From contig OZ037765.1 in assembly GCA_964035545.1 (NCBI GenBank), positions 33,789,004 to 33,853,003 of the forward strand: DNA of 64,000 bases. The letters run 5' to 3'. A program made the position numbers and the translations under genes. The DNA is from Bugula neritina (taxonomy: Eukaryota > Bryozoa > Gymnolaemata > Cheilostomatida > Bugulidae). Shown one piece after another: positions 60,909 through 64,000 of this stretch. Numbering within the stretch: the first letter of the stretch is position 1; every line of letters begins with the position of its first letter. The notes below the pieces were generated by a model. The model did no database searches. It had not been told where the DNA came from and was given only the letters and a program-made list of their open reading frames with translations.

Positions 60909-63813
60909 TTAGTCATCGCTCCTGTAGCCATTGAACCCAGGAAACAGGTAAAGTTTTCTCATATGAGTGAGAGTATCCCAGACTACAACCAACTGCCCTC
61001 CACTCTCAAAATCCCGATCTACACACAGTTTTCTCACTTTAGTCTGCACCTGAGTAACAATTGAAAATGTTTATAAATAAAGATGCAGTCATCAGTTTTA
61101 TAAATTTATAGACTTTTCAATATAGCAAAGTCATGTATGTATTGGTATCTTTTCAAATGACTAACTGGAAGCAACAGCTGTCAGAATGAATATGAAAGGC
61201 AAATTAATTCCTTAATCATTTAGATCATTTATATTACACATACAACAATTGTTCCAGTAATATTTGAGAGATTTGTTTCAGTCTCGAAGAGTAGATTAGG
61301 TTTGGCTGGGAATTTGAAACTGTATGACTTCTAACTCAATGATATCTAATCACCTCAAGACTCTCATTATGTTATACTTAACTCACTCTCTCATACAGTT
61401 AGTAGACATGCATATCCTAGTGTGGTGTAACTTAGTGCATTAAACCTTCAACATGTCTAACTGTACAATACTACATCTATACTGTATAGTGGGTCACACC
61501 TATACCTGTTTGAATATAGTGTAGAGGTCATGGTGACAGGCATGTTTATACATGGAAGATACAAGAGCTCTAATCATTAGAGATCCATACACAGGATGTC
61601 TCTTTGATATGAATGCTACAAGTAAATTGTATTGTAAGAAGATGCAACTTAGAAATAAGACTCTTTACTAACATAAACCAACATCATATATACAGTGTAA
61701 GACGGTGTGTTACTTACACTCCATGCTAGATTTCACTACTAGCAGGTCATCATAGTTCAGTCTATTCATAGCCTCAGCTTTTTCTAATCTAGGAACTTTA
61801 GCAAGTGGAGGTGAGATACTTTCCATCCCCTCCTTTTGTGATTTTCCTATATCAAATCTGTCTATACCTCTATCACCAAAATCACTCCTCTCTGTAAAAG
61901 AGATAACACAACTTATAATTTGATAAAATGATAAATACATTAACTCCAACGCATAGTTTTGTGATTAAATTATAATTTTAGAACAGCTCAAACTTTGGAA
62001 ATACACTGATAGGGTGGTGATACTTTTATTAGAATTGATTAATCTTTTGATATCTTTATCACATATATTATTCAACATTATACATGCCGTTATATTCTAC
62101 TATTAGGAATATCCGCATCAATACTATATTAACGATTTTCAGTATACGACTGTAACTCCTAGAACACTTTTAAGAATGTCCACGCTTCCTGTACTTAATG
62201 CTGCCTGATTTGTCTCCTATTGAACAGGGAGGCGTCCGTGTCAGAGGTCTAGTGAGGCGTCATAAATCATATAGAACAGCGGACTTTGAAAACTTCAGCT
62301 CGGGCACATTGAAAATGGCTGACATTTTACATCACAGCCCACCTTACAGCAAACTGTGTTTAGAGTGTAAAGGGGTACTCGGACCAGTTCAATATTAACT
62401 AAAACTCGGAACATTTTTCATTAAAGGTAAAAGCGAAACTTTATTGAATAAATATCTGGATAATATGTTATGCAAAACGAAACTGTGGAAACAAGAATAG
62501 CATTACCTTTTTGTTGCAATTTTATTAGTTTATTACCTCCACTGCATGTTTCCAGTATAACAACTTTTGGTTTGCCAGCCATTCCTGTGAAATTCAAAGG
62601 GGTCAGAAGGTCATACACATCTGTTAGTTTGACTCGTTTCAGGTCTGTGCCATAGATGTGATTGTTCAGCCCTCCATGAGTCATGATAACCAACACATGA
62701 CATCCCAGATCTGTGTGTTCTTCTTTTTCCACCTCAGATTTTATGGTAGACGGTATTTCCTACATTTGTTTGACATGATGTGACGCAATTTTTATTAGAG
62801 CAGTTTTTGACAATTAATTAAAGCTGTCAAAAATTATTTTTAGATTAAATATGATCATTTTCATCTATTCAACAAAACTGAAGTATCAAACATAAAAAGT
62901 AAAAGACCGATGAAGTTAATTTTGTTTTCAATATTTTTAAAATAAAATACCTCAGCCTTCAAGTCTGTGTGTGTCACAATATCAAACTTGAGAGATTTCA
63001 ACATGGCAGACATATTCTCAACATCTACATCTGAACCTTTTCTACACAAATCTGGTCTCTTATCAAAGTTCATGTTGTTTATTATCAAAGCTCTTCCTCT
63101 TTTTCTGGTCATAGTAAACACCTGAACAGAATATATAACTAGCTACATGTTATATTGACATAGAGGTCATGCAATGCATCTAAACTTGTTGAGTAACAAT
63201 CTGATATTCTAATAACTAGAAACAATGTTTTGAAGTAATTTATTTTACCGTTATTAAACACATGTAATGATTACCCATAGTACATTATAGTACAATTTCT
63301 TCTTCCTGTATACTATCCAACACATTTTATACATGAAATGAAGAATAATATCTACAACTTTGTCAAATGGGAGAATTATTAAATATTAGCATTAGATATG
63401 TAATCACCTTGTCAGTGTTTGAGAACAGCTGCTTTATCTTTGAGTTACTGGTGGGATTCAGTCTGAGTCTTATAAACTTCATCTTTTCAACTTCCTTTCT
63501 ATCAGGGTAGAGATTCTCATCCTCATCAGAGAGATCACTGAGATCTTCATTGGCTATTGCAGAAGTTGTTCCATGATCTGATTGGCTACTGTTTGCAACT
63601 GCAAAGTATAAACATACTGCATTACAAAGGAAAACAAAAGAAACAAGAAATAGCAGACACAGTTTTCTTCTATTGAGGAATAAATATAATTGAAACAGAA
63701 ACTCAATATATTTTAGTTACCAGGTAGAGCTGAGATTTTCTGAGCCCTTCTAACTTTCAGATCTTTTACAAATTCTGTTAACATACAGATTTCTCTGTCC
63801 GACAATGTCTGAC
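60909..63813 (-). CDS. Caspase-like protein, paralogue of the Roco-caspase module (5' end outside window)
   Basis: Seven exons in phase: 63721-63813, 63408-63598, 62951-63121, 62537-62759, 61718-61891, 61506-61615 and 60909-61049 (TAA), about 366 residues. A helical segment (LSDREICMLTEFVKDL) and an acidic linker (DLSDLSDEDENLYPD) precede the large subunit: GRALIINNMNF, the catalytic His in MTHGGLN and the catalytic Cys in LETCSGG. The small subunit follows (SLMIRALVSSMYKHACHHD to LTHMRKLYLFPGF). The usual QAC around the cysteine is ETC here; His and Cys are kept, so it may still be active, possibly with altered substrate binding. Exon order and phases match the caspase half of the gene at 32458-35514; two exons have identical lengths (223 and 110 nt). 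The first exon starts with a split codon, so upstream exons lie beyond 63813, perhaps also Roc-COR. Confidence 0.85.
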
Positions 63814-64000
63814 CTATACATAACATATTTTTAAATACTTGTAAGTCTCATATTATTGTGGTTCCTTCAAATGATCAAGGGAACACAAAAGTGTGTTACA
63901 TTCGGTGACAATTTGCCCAACACTCATGCAAGAAGAATATAAAATTTTCAAGCCACCAGACATTGATGTAAGTAAACATACATGGGTATAAAAGTGCACT
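63814..64000. other. Upstream intron of the second caspase gene
   Basis: AT-rich sequence after the acceptor at 63814-63815. No exon recognised before the window ends. Confidence 0.5.

Overview
This is a eukaryotic window from an AT-rich invertebrate animal genome. Genes are split by short GT-AG introns, a tektin (an axonemal protein of ciliated cells) is present, and minisatellites, MITEs and a Ty3/gypsy element are abundant. A sponge or another early-branching or lophotrochozoan invertebrate would fit, but nothing in the sequence fixes the species. Most protein evidence below comes from splicing exons by hand and checking that the phases agree.

Layout. 0-7.7 kb: the 3' part of an unrecognised minus-strand gene (six phase-consistent exons, 519-3344, possibly starting at 5494 behind an RFX/X-box-like palindrome at 6103). 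7.7-16.7 kb: a divergent pair, TXNDC17 (minus, four exons, complete) and TEKT1 (plus, seven exons, complete), about 1.06 kb apart. A 1.68-kb palindromic element with a perfect 9-bp target duplication sits in TXNDC17 intron 1. 17.1-22.8 kb: NAA35 (minus, six exons, complete apart from one apparent 1-nt frame slip), tail to tail with TEKT1. 22.8-27.6 kb: AT-rich spacer with a tRNA-derived sequence and a foldback MITE. 27.6-30.3 kb: the 3' end of an unrecognised basic, helical protein (plus). 32.5-44.2 kb: a minus-strand gene joining leucine-rich repeats, a Roc GTPase, a COR domain and a caspase p20/p10 unit in one set of phase-matched exons. 44.7-60.0 kb: a transposon block made of a 3.66-kb palindromic element, then a DDE transposon with about 1.08-kb inverted ends, split by a complete 7.49-kb Ty3/gypsy retrotransposon with identical 305-bp LTRs. 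60.9-63.8 kb: a second caspase gene (minus, 5' end outside the window) with the same exon order as the caspase half of the Roco gene.

Two things stand out. First is the Roco-caspase fusion: a GTPase signalling module wired to a protease that keeps its catalytic His and Cys, with a paralogous caspase next door. Second is a recurrent structural pattern: many introns consist largely of tandem repeats that start at, or copy, the neighbouring splice site, so that arrays carry from five to nearly fifty extra consensus donors or acceptors. The gypsy element also seems to make a third product by splicing from the gag start to a downstream zinc-finger ORF; a strong donor and acceptor are present in matching phase.
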